NCBI RefSeq assembly: GCF_021347895.1
Contig: NC_067114.1
Location: 30,294,373 to 30,358,372, forward strand
Direction of reading: 5' to 3'
DNA length: 64,000 bases
From: Acanthochromis polyacanthus
Lineage: Eukaryota; Chordata; Actinopteri; Pomacentridae
The notes below the pieces were generated by a model. That model did not search any database. It was not told the DNA's origin and worked only from the letters and a program-made list of their open reading frames with translations. The translations under genes and the position numbers were made by a program. Position 1 is the first letter of the stretch; each line of letters begins with the position of its first letter. Shown one piece after another: positions 10,501 to 21,980 of the stretch.

Positions 10501-13500
10501 GTAGGACTCCTCTGAAAAGATTAAACTCAGCAAAGTGTTTGAAATGTTTTGTCACCAGAAATATGCGTATTATACCAGACAAATGACAAATACTAGCCAA
10601 ATCGACTTTTAAACTTTCAAAATATAAAATTTAGTGTTTAGGAGACACAGTCTAAATCGTGTTTTTGACTACATGGCGTTTTAAACTCTGGTTATTGTCG
10701 TGCGTAAAAACTGAGCTTCCCTCATTTAGTCAGAGTTTTTTTTTAATGAATTAGTTTATTCTATCATACAGAGAATATTAAATCACCAACCCTGGATTAA
10801 TATAAGTCCCTAATTTAACGTTCTGTATGTATTGCTTTTAACATAAAGTCCGGGAGATGACCTTAATAGAAGGTGAAATAGATAAATATGTGTTTTTTAT
10901 ATTTTATATAATGCAGAAGAGAAGTTTATTTGAGAAGAGCAGGTTCTATTTAACTTTTACAATCGTATTTAACACACGTAAGACGACATATATGTGGTAT
11001 AATTTTAACCAAACCCTAACTTAAATATGAATCAGTGTTTTTAAATCAGACATTCTGCCCATGTGTGTGGACTGAAATCAAAATTTGTATTCCATAAAAT
11101 AATGTGATCAGCAGTGATTACAGTTTCTGCTTAATATGCCGTCAAATGACTGTTTCCGTACCTTCAAATGTAATATGAATTCTTGCTTGATGCGGGCCAA
11201 TATTTACCACAACACCAACTGCGCTCTAGTAAAACAGTCATTTAACACTTACTGATATGATTTGCAGTGACTGATTTAGGCGTCATATTCTGATGAAAAG
11301 GCACCGGTTGTTACCTTCCAATAAAAGCTATCGAGTATGATAACCTGTGTGATTGATACAAGCTATATATTTTAATAACGGCCCCATGCCTGGGCCTCAT
11401 ACATCATGCACAGCATCGTATTTCTCAGCTGAAAAGCTTGAAGAGGCTCCAGGCATTCTCCCCGAGCCTCTTTACAGCTCAGATGGTAAAGTTGTCTTTG
11501 TAAATGAAGTCAGTGGAGAGTTATTAAACGCCGATCCTCGACAGCAGGGGAAGGAGGAACGGATCGTGATGTGGGACACACACTCAGCGACAGCAAATGT
11601 CCTGAGACGCATCTCAGCGGCGCGTCCAGCTGCCGTGGACGCTCTTTGCGCGCGCGTGCGTGTGTGTGTCCTTCTTGAATACCATCTTTCGCATCATCTT
11701 GCTTCAATGAAAACCTGCTTTATTAAAAACTCTGTTGGAAAACTTCTTTTATGTGTCCTTCTCATCCAGCAAAGTATGGCGGTAACCACTAACACATGCC
11801 TGAGATAGCGGTGCCTGAGCTGCAGTGTTCCCCTGTTAGGCAGAGACATGCAAAGGTCCTGCATTATGTCTGCTTTAGAGGCTTTATTTAAGTCTCTGTG
11901 TGCTTTTGGAACATAATGTGCTCCATATGCAGAGATAATTTATTTGTTACTGAGGAAAATGAAGCAAAAATACACTCATAAATTTAAAAAATATAACATA
12001 AAATAGACTGCTCTGATTCTCCTGAGATGAATTCTTGTCATTTTGTATGTTCAGAAGTTGCTCAGTGGATCAGAGTTTCTAATTTAGGGACTGTATGGAA
12101 ATTATCAGCAGGGGGAGGGTGCTAAATATTATGTTTTTGTTATTTACAAAAAAATTATCTGCATCCCCATGCTCATGTACAGATGATCTGTTCATGTACA
12201 AATAGTTTTAAAAGTATGAAACAGACCAATTAATGACATAAAAATACAGATGAAGTGTTCATAAATAATGTCACTGCAAGTCACCTTTTGCAAAAAAAAA
12301 ACTAGTTCCCTTAAGGAGTAGTCTTCGTGTTACTGAGCATTCCTAAAATAATTCATGGACTAAACAATAAGCTAATAGTTTGTCCTGATATCAGTCCCCT
12401 CAGCTGTGTGTTCGTGTAGAACAGACTGGAGTAAATCTGCAAAGAGCCTGAAAATAATCAAGATGTATTTACAGTCTAGAACTGATTAGAATTTGGTGGT
12501 AAAAGGTCAAATTTTAAAGCCATTGTGACCTAAACACAGCACAATATTTATAGAGAAAATAAATCTAAATTAATGCAAACAGATTTCCTAAAATGATAAG
12601 CTAATTTAACTTTATATCCAAATGGTCACAGACATGATCTGAACTAAATGCTTGGTGGACTCACACAATTCCAGAGAACGTTTTAATTCTAGTTTAAGTG
12701 TCTGGGAAATCTCTCTTATTTTCCTTGTAAAACAGAAGAAAAAAGCAATTTATTTCAGCCATCCCTTGTGAGATTTACTACAGAAGAAAAGAGGATTAAA
12801 TAGTTCCATCAGCGAGATGGCTTCCATGTGTCAGGAAGTATAAAAATATGTTTTTGCCACACAAGCTGAGAACAACAATCCTGCTTCTGTATCCGAGCTT
12901 TATTTTGCCATCAGTCAGACGCTCTCATCAGCAGGTCACGAATGAATTTAATCTTCAGCATTTTACTCCAATCACTCCTTTACTCTGCATCAGAATAGGC
13001 TGATAAATAAAATGTTGCTTCCTGGCTGACATTTATTGCAGCATCCAGGTGCTAATTTCCACCAGAAACCACATTTTATATTATTCCTGAAAGCACTGTT
13101 TGTGCTTTTTTCTCATCCCATCCTCCATATTTGTGACAGCTACATTAAAAATCTTGGTCCAGTGGGTGTGTCAAATGAAATAAACACATTTTGCTCGTTT
13201 ATTTACTACTTTGTTCTTCCAGGAAGCTCTTCTCTTTTTCTTTTAATTAGCAGGCTGCCTGCTTTCAGTCGTGTTTCCATTCTCACTCCTTTGGCTTCTT
13301 CTGCTAGTTTTGTCCCAAGTGAAAGATTTCACACTTCATTTGTGGCCTCAACATGTCTGAGCTCTGTAATGTCGGCCGCAGAGTGACGTATTTATCATCA
13401 CATCCTCGGCTTACTGTGACTTCACTGACTGAGAGGTTAACTCAGGATTGTAATCAGTGCTGTACTAGTCGATAAAACGCTCGTTAAGGATTTTAACTCT

Positions 13501-14290
13501 TTAATTTGCCTGCTTGCATCATCTTTTCATTTAAGGAGAGAGCTGTTTTATTCTGTCCCCTACTTCTAGTTGTTTTTCTGCTTATTAAAAGTCACATTAG
13601 TAAAGATGACAGCGGTCGTATCAGCTGTCCTTTCTGTTTATGTCCTTTCTGTTTATTCCTCTACAACCCAGTGGATCGGACTAAATTATCAAAGCAATGC
13701 CTTGAAGAGACAGACAGGGAGACCAGATGCAACATCTTGCTCCTGGCCACCTCTGATGCTGTAAAATTAATGAATTTGTAAAGTAGAAAATGTAAAATGT
13801 GCTTCATTTTTAGTGACCCTTAAGACATTTCTCAAAAGCACAAAGAACTGACTTTTTCCCAGTGAATTAATGTAATAAAAACACATTCAGCTGTGTTTTA
13901 GTTCACCAAACATGTTAGTCACAGTTGGTCAAATGATCCGAACCTATCTGAACAAATAAAACCTGATGAGCTGCAAGAACAAAATCAATTAACTTCATCT
14001 TTTTCAACTGACAAAATCTTATCAGTTGCATGTTGTTGTATCATCTGCTTTCCTGAAAGAATCTGAACGGTACTCATCTTCTTCTCTGACTTGTTTGTGA
14101 CAGAGCAGAAGCTGTGGGTTTGTGTCGGAGGAACATGGTCCTCGTGGTTTAGAGCTAAATATGTCTGAGATCTGCTGTTGGGGCTTCATGCTGTCATCTG
14201 AACAAAGCTGTGGTGGTCAACAGAAGCATCACAGGGAGGAAGAGAAATGGAGATGAGCCTCCAAAGAAGCCAAACAGACACAAGATGAGA
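7561..14290. other. intergenic, no gene recognised (hoxb9a upstream)
   Basis: AT-rich non-coding DNA between the hoxb9a promoter and the first interspersed repeat. I see no exon with recognisable protein homology on either strand and no RNA gene. Short open frames (for example near 8460-8786, 11353-11808 and 13036-13386) have no recognisable domain and no coding signature. A segment at about 7850-8000 contains a TTTTTATTGG motif and a GCGCCATTAAATC motif typical of Hox-cluster regulatory DNA, and a consensus splice donor on the minus strand lies at 8154/8153. Both are weak leads only. Confidence 0.6.
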
Positions 14291-14440
14291 TCCAAGACGG
14301 ACGGTTTTCAAGTATTTTTATATTATTTCTTTCTTTCTTTCAAGTTTATTTGAAAAAGGACAGCGTGCAGTTACATTAAAAAGATGGCTGCACCAGATAT
14401 AGCTTCAAGCTAATTTCCATCTGTAGTCCTTGCTCCATAA
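14290..14440. repeat. probable dispersed fish repeat fragment
   Basis: A short TTTC run is followed by a segment (about 14341-14430) reading CAAGTTTATTTGAAAAAGG and onward that resembles a widespread fish interspersed repeat tail. No second copy is seen in this window and no terminal repeats are clear, so the assignment rests only on my recollection of the motif. Confidence 0.3.
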
Positions 14441-14916
14441 AAAACAAACATTCATTATTAAAGGACAGTCTGTGTGAAGAAAAGCAACAAAAATCCCAGT
14501 CTGAGCTGAACTGGTGGCCATGTTTGATTCATCCCTGATTGTTTGATAATGATCAAATACAGAAAGTTTTTTGACACACCAGTGCAAATGGTAGAAGAAT
14601 GTAATTGTATTTTGTGTAGATGGCCTGAACCTGGTCGTTTCCCTTCAGTACCTTTTACCACACACACATTTTTTTTATATATATATCTCAAAATACTAAA
14701 TCAAAATACTAAATTTGTAAAAATACTGACATTTCAGATGATTTTTTCCCAAAAACTGCAAAAAGAAGCAAAAAAAACTGCACCACTATACCGCACCATA
14801 AGATTACATTTTGTTCTATTAAGAGTTAACAGATAATTAAGCAGGAACAATTACTATAACTTCTGGGCTGCCATGTTACCAAAACTCTGGTTTAGACCAG
14901 TTTTAGCAGTAATATG

Positions 14917-15264
14917 CTACTGTTCAATAGTCTGGGGTCATCCAGATAATTCCATGTTTTCCATAAAACTCCCACTTTTATCCATGTGCTAACATAACTG
15001 CACAAGGGTTTTCTAATCATCAATGAGCCTTTCAGCACCATTAGCTAACACAATGTAGCATTAGAACACAGGAAATGTTCCTCTGTACCCCTACGGAGAT
15101 ATTCCATTAAAAATCAGCTGTTTACAGCTACAATAGTCATTTAGCACATTAACTATGTCTACACTGGATTTATCATTCATTTAATGCTATCTGCATTGAT
15201 AAAACTGCTTTTCTTTCAATAATAAGGACATTTCTAAGTGACCCCAGACCTCTAACGACAGTAT
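14917..15264. mobile_element. Tc1/mariner-like MITE, copy 1
   Basis: A non-coding element of about 350 bases. Its left end reads TACTGTTCAATAGTCTGGGG and its right end is the degenerate inverted match ending in CGACAGTA, with TA at the outer edges as expected for a TA target site. The interior is nearly identical to 35286-35637, sharing blocks such as TTAGCTAACACAATGTAGCA and GGAGATATTCCATTA. Its ends match the common fish terminal repeat that begins ACTACCGTTCAAAAGTTTGG. It carries no transposase, so it must have been mobilised in trans. The superfamily assignment rests on the terminal repeat and the TA edges. Confidence 0.75.
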
Positions 15265-15812
15265 AACTTCAGAGGCAGATCTTGCACATTTTCCTCGTTT
15301 AATTCATCTCCAGATTCAGGTGTTACATAAAAAACATCCATTCATCTGTTAGTTAGCCGTACCTGGCCTGTTCTATGGCTTATGCAGGGATACAGTCTGT
15401 AACAGCTGACTGGAGGCAAGAGGTGACTCAGAATCTGCTGCTAATCTACCATGCATGTCTGTGGACTGTGATTAGACTGAGAACCATTCAAAGAGAGAAC
15501 ATGGAAACTGTGCAACAGAAAGGCATCAGCCAACCAGCAGATTCAGATCCAGAGGCGAAGGGAGGCGACAGAGCTAACCACAGCAGAACCATGCCGCCCA
15601 CTTCCTCAAAACACATGATTAAATTATGAAATACGATGTTTGGGTAAGGGTTTTACTAACAACAGTATATGAACTTAGCAACCAGCAACAACAAAAGGGC
15701 TTCTCCACATAATAAACACATGCTGGTATCATAGAAGTTCTGGCATGCAAGGGAGTATTTTTATGTTATAGGAATTTAATCTGTCCTCCATTACTTCCAG
15801 GGTTATTTAAAT

Positions 15813-16445
15813 CGGGTGTCCAACATGAGGCCCGTGGGCCAAAAGTGGTCCTCCAGAGGGTCCAATCCGGCCCTCAAAGTGTAAAAATTACAGAGAAGAC
15901 ATTAACTGCAGATTGTAAATTAGTAAAACTATAAATTTAAAATCATTTCTAGACCATACGTTATTTGGATCATAAAGTAATATATTAGATTGTTCATTTG
16001 TCATTTTGTCTCGTTTTTGTTGGGTTTTTTTGTCTTTTTTTGCCTGACTTTTGTTGTTTGTCTCATGTTTTTGTCGTTTTGTGTTTTCTTTTGTCATTTT
16101 TGGTCTGGTTTGTGTTGTCTGTGTAATTTTTTGTCTCGTTTGTCCATTTTTTTTGTCACTTTTGACCTTTTTGTCTATTTTTTGTTGTTTTGTGTCTTGT
16201 TTTGTGATATTTTGTCTTGTTTTTTGGGGGGGTTTGTCTTTTTTTTGTCTGACTTTGGTCGTTTTGATCTTAAAGTAAATCCTCTGTGGTTCAGGTCCAG
16301 GTGACTAAATGTTGTGTTCCTTTGTAGACACTCTGTGATCTGGAAGCTGTAATGTGGAAATGATAAACTGAGGATGAATGTTGGTAAAATTGAACTTTTT
16401 TTCACAAGAAATTAAAATATTTTCATATTGAGTCTGACCTCCCTG
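15813..16445. mobile_element. hAT-type non-autonomous transposon, apparently full length
   Basis: The left end reads CGGGTGTCCAACATGAGG. The right end is TTGAGTCTGACCTCCCTG, which is the degenerate inverted complement of the hAT terminal repeat CAGGGGTGTC. The element is bracketed by ATTTAAAT (15805-15812) and ATTTAAAG (16446-16453), a 7-of-8 match with the 8-base target duplication of hAT elements. The interior begins with a GGCCCGTGGGCCAAAAGTGG block shared with the copy at 54781, then enters a tandem TTTTGTC-rich tract at about 15985-16260. The open frames across this tract are repeat products. No transposase is encoded. Confidence 0.75.
15985..16262. repeat. TTTTGTC-rich degenerate tandem array inside the hAT element
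   Basis: Strand-asymmetric T/G-rich sequence built from imperfect repeats of a TTTTTGTC / TTTTGTTG unit. It explains the Phe/Cys/Leu-rich plus-strand frame and the Lys/Gln/Asn-rich minus-strand frame here, which I do not regard as genes. The related copy at 54960-55130 has a shorter version of the same tract. Confidence 0.7.
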
Positions 16446-16453
16446 ATTTAAAG

Positions 16454-18030
16454 GGGAATTCCAGCTATTTTGAGTTTTGGTTACTTAAAGCTGTGATTGT
16501 GAGAAAGACTTTTAGTACATGGTTAAGACTAAGATATCCAGACTTCTGCTTCAAAATACAAGATCCTACATCTTCCATAACTCAGATGCATCTTTAACCA
16601 GATGCTTAAAATCATTCAAACTCTGCAGCTCCACAGTTTTACTTTAAAACTTTACTTTATAACTGTTTGACTGGCTGAGTAGTGCACTGCCGTGTCCATT
16701 AATGTCCAATTCCTCTCTGTCCTTTAAAGTTTCCAATTGTGCAAAAAGGCCTGCATATGTTGCCCATTTCCTGTTTAAATTAAGCTTACATTTAGGACTT
16801 TATCTTTCAATGATAAGCCTGCAGATCATGTTTACTACTTCAGCCAGTATGCATTAGATTAATCATTTCCTTTGCTAAATTCTTTATCCAAATCTAATGT
16901 GAGTCAATGCAGCTGTCATCAGAAAATGTACTTCAAGATCAGAAAGCATGACCTGATAATATTTGTAAATTACTGAATGAATGCTCAGTACGATCAGCCC
17001 GATGAATCGGATTATTCTCTCCTTTAGCTGAAGCAGGAACTCGTGATTTCCAGCGCTGATGTTGATACTAATAAACTGATCTTCATTCACTGAGGTACAG
17101 ATTAAACATTAGTGGCTTTCAATAAAATGGCCCATGAGTTTTTACAGCGAGCTGCTTCATTTACAGTGTGGATGTCAACAACAGTCTCCTCTGTGTGTTT
17201 CATGTGATGTTGAGAGAATGCAGAGCTTGTTGGGGCTGTTGTAGCGGCGCCAGTTCGCAGCCAGACACTGAACTGTGGCTGCTAAATGTTAATGCGCTAT
17301 TAAATGCACTGCAAATTATACAGAAACCCTCCGCCACTGACACCGGAGAGTAAGAGAGGGAACAGATTTACAGCCTCATGGCAGCACGTTGAACTTCATA
17401 AAACATATTATGTTTGAAAATGAACACGGCCGGCGTTTATCATCTCAGTACAAGGGCTGCTGCTGGCTATGAGCAGGAAAGGCCAACTCCATCTGACCCT
17501 CCTCTGACACACACAGACGCACCATCATTTGTTTAATTTTTCTGATGACCAAAGTTTCCTCTATAGAGACAAATCCTGCATCAGTGAAAGCAGATTTTAA
17601 ACACACTTAGCTGTTAGCCTAAGCCAAGCAGTGGACTCCAGGAGCCATTAAATTTATCATGTTTACACAGTCCAAATGACAAGTTCGCAGCAGAGAGAGG
17701 GCTGCTACGCTTGGCTTTGATCACTGCACTGCCTGCAGGCCTGAGGCGGAAGAAATGCTCCCATCTGTCTCTGAAGAATAAGAGGAAATACTAGAAAATG
17801 TGTAGAGATGTTTTTATCAGGACCTGTCTTTGTGCTTCAGCACCTGATGAGGTAGTACTGGTCACTTCATGTTGACTCACCCTCTGCTGATGAGCTCAGG
17901 CATCTCTTTTAGTAGCTGAGGTCACTCTGAAGGCATGAGTTGTCATTTTAAGCTAATGAGTACAGAGTAGGAGGCAGGACGTGGTTAGCTCATCTCTGAC
18001 AGCAGCCATGTGTGTGTCAGTGTGCATGCC
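16454..18030. other. intergenic, no gene recognised
   Basis: AT-rich non-coding sequence between the hAT element and the SINE. Short frames (for example minus strand 16884-17090) show no domain or family resemblance. No RNA gene is recognised. Confidence 0.55.
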
Positions 18031-18416
18031 ATGTGTATAGATCTCCATTCTCTCTATACGCCGCTTTATCCTCACTAGGGTCATGGGGGGGTGCTGGAGT
18101 CTATCCCAGCTGACTCGGGTGAAGGCAGGGGACACCCTGAACAGGTCACCAGTCTGTCACAGGGCTACATATACAGACACACAATCACACTCACATTCAC
18201 ACCTACGGACAATTTAGAGTAACCAATTAACCTCAGCATGTTTTTGGACTGTGGGAGGAAGCCGGAGTACCCGGAGAAAACCCACGCATGCACAGGGAGA
18301 ACATGCAAACTCCATGCAGAAAGATCCCAGGCCGGGATTTGAACCGGGGATCTTCTTACTGCAAGGTGAAAGTGCTAACCACTATCCCACTGTGCAGCCC
18401 CTATGTGTATAGATCT
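18031..18416. repeat. 14-bp target-site duplication flanking the SINE
   Basis: ATGTGTATAGATCT occurs at 18031-18044 and again at 18403-18416 with no mismatch, directly abutting the two ends of the SINE. Confidence 0.85.
18045..18402 (-). mobile_element. tRNA-derived SINE with LINE-like tail, flanked by perfect 14-bp duplications
   Basis: On the minus strand the element starts GGGGCTGCACAGTGGGATAG. It contains an A-box-like TAGTGGTTAGCACT and a B-box GGTTCAAATCC, which are the internal RNA polymerase III promoter elements of a tRNA-derived head. The body follows, with the widespread fish segment covering CCCATGCATGTGTGGG-type sequence, GGGTACTCCGGCTTCC, and a tail reading ATCCCAGCTG...ACCCTAGTGAGGATAAAGCGG. 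The flanks carry the perfect direct repeat ATGTGTATAGATCT at 18031-18044 and 18403-18416, which marks a target-primed insertion. The intact duplication suggests a fairly recent insertion. A decayed relative lies at 37863-38060. Confidence 0.85.
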
Positions 18417-19295
18417 GCATAAAGGAATGATAGAAAGGGTTCTATTCATGAAGGGTGGGTGTAATAAGCTCATGCACTCTTAATGAATACCAACAAAAAC
18501 AATTCCTCGTACCAAATAGCTGCGAATAGTTTTCATTTTGCAACATTTTACTGTCATACAAACAAATCCAACAGACCCTCACTTATTTTCACACCTCATC
18601 TTGGTTCTTATTTCACATTGACAGTACTGTATGTGCTTCTCCATTGAAGGCAGATGATGTTCCTTTATTAATTAATAAAACCCAACACTAAAGAACCCAA
18701 GCATCGCTCAACTACATGACTTATGAATGTGCATTTAGAACCTTTCCCAAAAGTTCTGTGAGGTGAGACTGTTTGGATTTTAAACAGAATGTGAGGCTAC
18801 TGACAGACACTACAATGACTGACCCACTGACACATCTACCTAAGAGATCAAGTGGATTTTTAACTACACTGAGTCTGTTTCTTGATAGAAATCTCATGTT
18901 TTGGGTTAAATTTAAAGCATGGAGGCAGGATGTGGATGTGTGGAGCAGAGGCAAACTAGCTTGTCTTTTTCCAACATCTTTACAGCTCAAGAATTAACAC
19001 ATTACATCTCATTTGTTTACGCTTTGAAGGACATAAATGCAGCCTTTATGTTAAGCTACACCAACCACGTCCTGACTTCAGCTCTGAGTCAGAACATTTG
19101 TGTCTAAGTGGACAAACAGAAGTCGGTCTTCATAAAAACTACAAACCCAGTTCAAACATGTCGAACACGGTCGCGTCAGTGCCTCAGAATCAGGACTTGG
19201 ACGTGGTAATGAGGATATTTTCTGTGTGGATGAAAGATTCAGACTTACTGTACAAAATAGATTCACATAGCCTTGATTATACAATGTTTCACTAC

Positions 19296-19355
19296 TTAAC
19301 TCTTTGATGCACAACATGGGTCAAAAGTGACCCATGTTGTGCATCAAAGGGTTAA
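19296..19355. mobile_element. 60-bp near-perfect palindrome with TTAA ends (piggyBac-like mini-element)
   Basis: TTAA at 19296-19299 is followed by an arm of about 24 bases containing CTTTGATGCACAACATGGGT, then a 4-base AAAG spacer, then the inverted arm, and TTAA at 19352-19355. The arms differ at one position. TTAA is the target site of piggyBac transposons, and a CCCTTTGATGC-type start is common in fish elements of that superfamily. This copy seems to consist of little more than two joined terminal repeats. The DNA could form a cruciform. The superfamily call is inference from the TTAA edges and the end motif. Confidence 0.6.
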
Positions 19356-20817
19356 ATGGACCTTTGTGAGGTTGTGTACATCCACACAGGTCATTTCAGT
19401 GATTTTGGCTGTTTACATGTATTCTCAGGACTGAATTTGATTGACATCTCCCTCATTGTTCTCAGAATTATGGAGTAATCCATATAATGCATCATATTTT
19501 GTTTGCTAATTATTTCAAATCTGAATTGCTAGCCCAGCTTTGCTACAAGAAAAAGTAAAATGCAGTAACGTAACTATGGTTTACAATTTTTAAAGAAAGC
19601 TGAAACCATATTTTGGGCAGTTTCCATGGTAACTGGCAACAGGAGTTTCTAGGAGACATGCAGCATCTGGGGTGTGAACTTTTATAGGAGACAGTCCACA
19701 TAGTGTGTGCTCTGCATCACTGAGAACTCGTCGTGTTGCTAAGTTTGTATTTCATTGCTAACACTGAAGCTAGCACTGCAGGCTAACCAGCTTCTACCTT
19801 TCAAGTTAAAAGTCTGAAAATAAATCACCGACAGATCATCCTAGACTATTTTTTATACATATTTACTGTCTGTTCTGTTGGCATTGTTGAATCAGGGAAG
19901 CAGTGTGCTGTATTATTTTATAATCTTTTATCAGCTTATCATAAAAAATGGAACAGAAGCTGAATTTTGCATGTTTGTGCTGTTGGGGTCACAGTTTTTT
20001 GGTCACATCTCCAGTTTGTCTTCCATCCTTCACACCAAGCTGTAGACTTGAGTTTCAATTAAATATGTTATTATTTGGATAATCTTAATTAAATCAGGTG
20101 ATGTGATTAAATTAATTCCTTTCAGCACTGAGCAATCCTGTTGGACTGGTTTCTTTTAATTGCATTGGATAAACTTCATTTACTAGTGTGTTTTTTAGTT
20201 CACCCAACTCTATTAATTTAAGTAGAACCTTGGAAATAAGTTGAATCAGCCCTAATAAATTAAGTTGACTCAAGACAAGCAGATTAAGTTAAACCAACAG
20301 ATTTGCTTAATGCGTAAAGAAAGCTATTTGATAAAGTGGAAAAACTTACCAGGACTATAAAATGTTCAGTCAATGAGTTATTTTATTAGGTGCACTGATT
20401 CTCATTAGATGTGTAATTCCAACACCTGCTGAGTCCCAAATAGCACCTGGTGGTGTTCATCAGCATTTATGAAGGAGGAGGAGGAGAGTTAACCAGACTT
20501 AGCTGCCTCTTTTTCATCGGCACACGTATGTAGTACACACCAGACAAAACATACATGGAGACATTAGAAGCACCTTGCAGCAAACAGAGTATTTATTGAG
20601 GTTTCTGTTGCAGAAACAGATGGGAAAACCACCGTGTAATCACTTTAAATCTCAAATTCAAAGAGCATGTGTTCTGAATTCACGTGGCTTTTAGCAGAAG
20701 CAGCCAATCTAAAAAGGCTGCAGTTTGTTTTATCCATCAGACTGTCTGTTTAGAAGCAGAGCGATGCGTTCAGTGATCAGCTGGGTTGAGCGCTGCCTCC
20801 TCTCGGTCTGTTGACAT
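19356..20817. other. intergenic, no gene recognised (hoxb9a-proximal flank of mir-196)
   Basis: AT-rich non-coding DNA. The segment at about 20140-20400 resembles 25360-25640 in places (for example CCAACAGATTTGCTTAATGC versus CCAACAGAGCTGCTTAATGC), so the two may be diverged copies of one dispersed repeat. No exon is recognised. Because mir-196 is transcribed leftward, the 3' part of its primary transcript may run through here. Confidence 0.5.
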
Positions 20818-20908
20818 GCAGCTGGTGTGACTCAGGCAGTTTCAGGTTCCTGTGATCTTTAGCATCCAGCCCAACAACTTGAAACTACCTACATCACACA
20901 GCTCCTGG
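20818..20908 (-). ncRNA. mir196: mir-196 microRNA precursor hairpin
   Basis: The mature 5p strand at 20891-20870 (minus) starts TAGGTAGTTTCAAGTTGTTG, which is the miR-196 family sequence with seed AGGTAGT. Compared with miR-196a it has A instead of T at position 12, matching the form I recall as zebrafish miR-196b. The 3p arm lies at 20852-20831. Its GAAACTGCCT pairs without interruption with AGGTAGTTTC of the 5p arm, and the stem continues outward through AGCTGTGTGA / TCACACCAGCT. The loop is about 17 bases. miR-196 genes lie between Hox groups 9 and 10 in vertebrates, exactly the position seen here, on the same strand as the Hox genes. The known role is repression of Hox mRNAs (Hoxb8 is the classic target), which sharpens posterior identity. 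The primary transcript ends are not visible. Confidence 0.96.
20870..20891 (-). ncRNA. mir196: mature miR-196-5p
   Basis: A 22-base mature strand beginning at 20891 on the minus strand. The seed at positions 2-8 is AGGTAGT. The rest of the strand follows the miR-196 family consensus apart from position 12. Confidence 0.93.
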
Positions 20909-21611
20909 ATGAATCCGCTGGTTCCGGTCACAGCAGCAGTGGTCATGGAGGCGCTCCAGCTGGTTCTAGGATTTCATTCAGGATTAACCAGAGCACTGCA
21001 AGAGAAGTGCGAAAAACTCTGAAACCAATGGAAATGGACAGATCACATGGCTTCCAAACGCTCCTATTCAGTTTTCACAAATCAAACACTTTTTTAGATC
21101 CAATTCATTATTTTTTTCCAGAAACATCAATTCCCTGTGTTGACATTCTTTATAACTCTATAAAGTAGCTTCCATTGTTAGCGTCTTCCATTCCCACACT
21201 GGATTAAATCTGCCCACAGATTCCCAGCAGACTGACAGGAGATGGTCTAGCATGCAATCCGCCCTAACTCTTTGTAATCTGATCTCATTTGATCGGCCTC
21301 GCTGTTTGTTCTCTCCTTCCTCTCCTACAGCTGCATCAAAGCTGGATTAAGTTGCTAATGCTAATGCTAACCCAGTATCTCCTGCAGCTGCCTCACATTA
21401 GAGGACTGGAACTGGTCAATCGGGGGAATAGCGCTCAGAGGAACTGGAGCACGTTTCTCACTGAGGTTAGCGCTGATGAAAAACCTTCAGAAATGCGTCA
21501 TGTTTTTCTCACAAGATCCATGTAAGGGAGTGATGAGGATTCAGGAGCATCCATAGTGAGATGTTTGAAGAAGAACTGAAGACTGTAGTTCCTTGTATAA
21601 GAACTAGATAG

Positions 21612-21690
21612 TTGGACGGATGGATGGATGGATGTAGGAGATAGATGGATAGATACTTTATTAATCCCGAGGGAAATTCAAGTAAAGCTT
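21612..21690. repeat. GATG microsatellite plus fish retroposon tail fragment
   Basis: A short (GGAT)n run is followed by AGATAGATGGATAGATACTTTATTAATCCCGAGGGAAATT-type sequence (about 21640-21680). The TACTTTATTAATCCCGAGGG motif is one of the commonest fish retroposon 3' tails. The element body is not present, so this is a fragment or an isolated tail. The family is not assigned. Confidence 0.55.
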
Positions 21691-21980
21691 CCCCTACTAG
21701 TGTCACAACATATAGCAGAGATACTGTGAAATACAAGGCTGTTTTCACCTCTCTTTGGATTGGTTTAGTCACAAAAGCAACTTTCTTTGGTTTAGTAAAT
21801 AATCAGGGTTTGGGTTAAGATCAGTGACCTTCTCTGCCATGGTTACGCAATAACGTAACACTCTGGTTAAGTTTATGGAGATGAAATGGTGAGTTTTGGT
21901 TCAAACGGGGAAATGAACAGATTCTTCCATTGTTGGACTGCTTTACCCTTCTCTTTCTGTTACTCCCATCATGATTACAG

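Noticed and set aside
12100..12120. CTCF-like motif TCAGCAGGGGGAGGG
   Set aside because: It lacks the required first C and the GGC core, so it does not fit the consensus used for the two accepted sites.
15990..16304. Phe/Leu/Cys-rich plus-strand frame that looks like a membrane protein
   Set aside because: Product of the TTTTGTC tandem array inside a hAT element.
18310..18402. Possible tRNA gene on the minus strand
   Set aside because: The A-box and B-box belong to the tRNA-derived head of a SINE; the tail and flanking duplication show it is a retroposon, not a tRNA gene.
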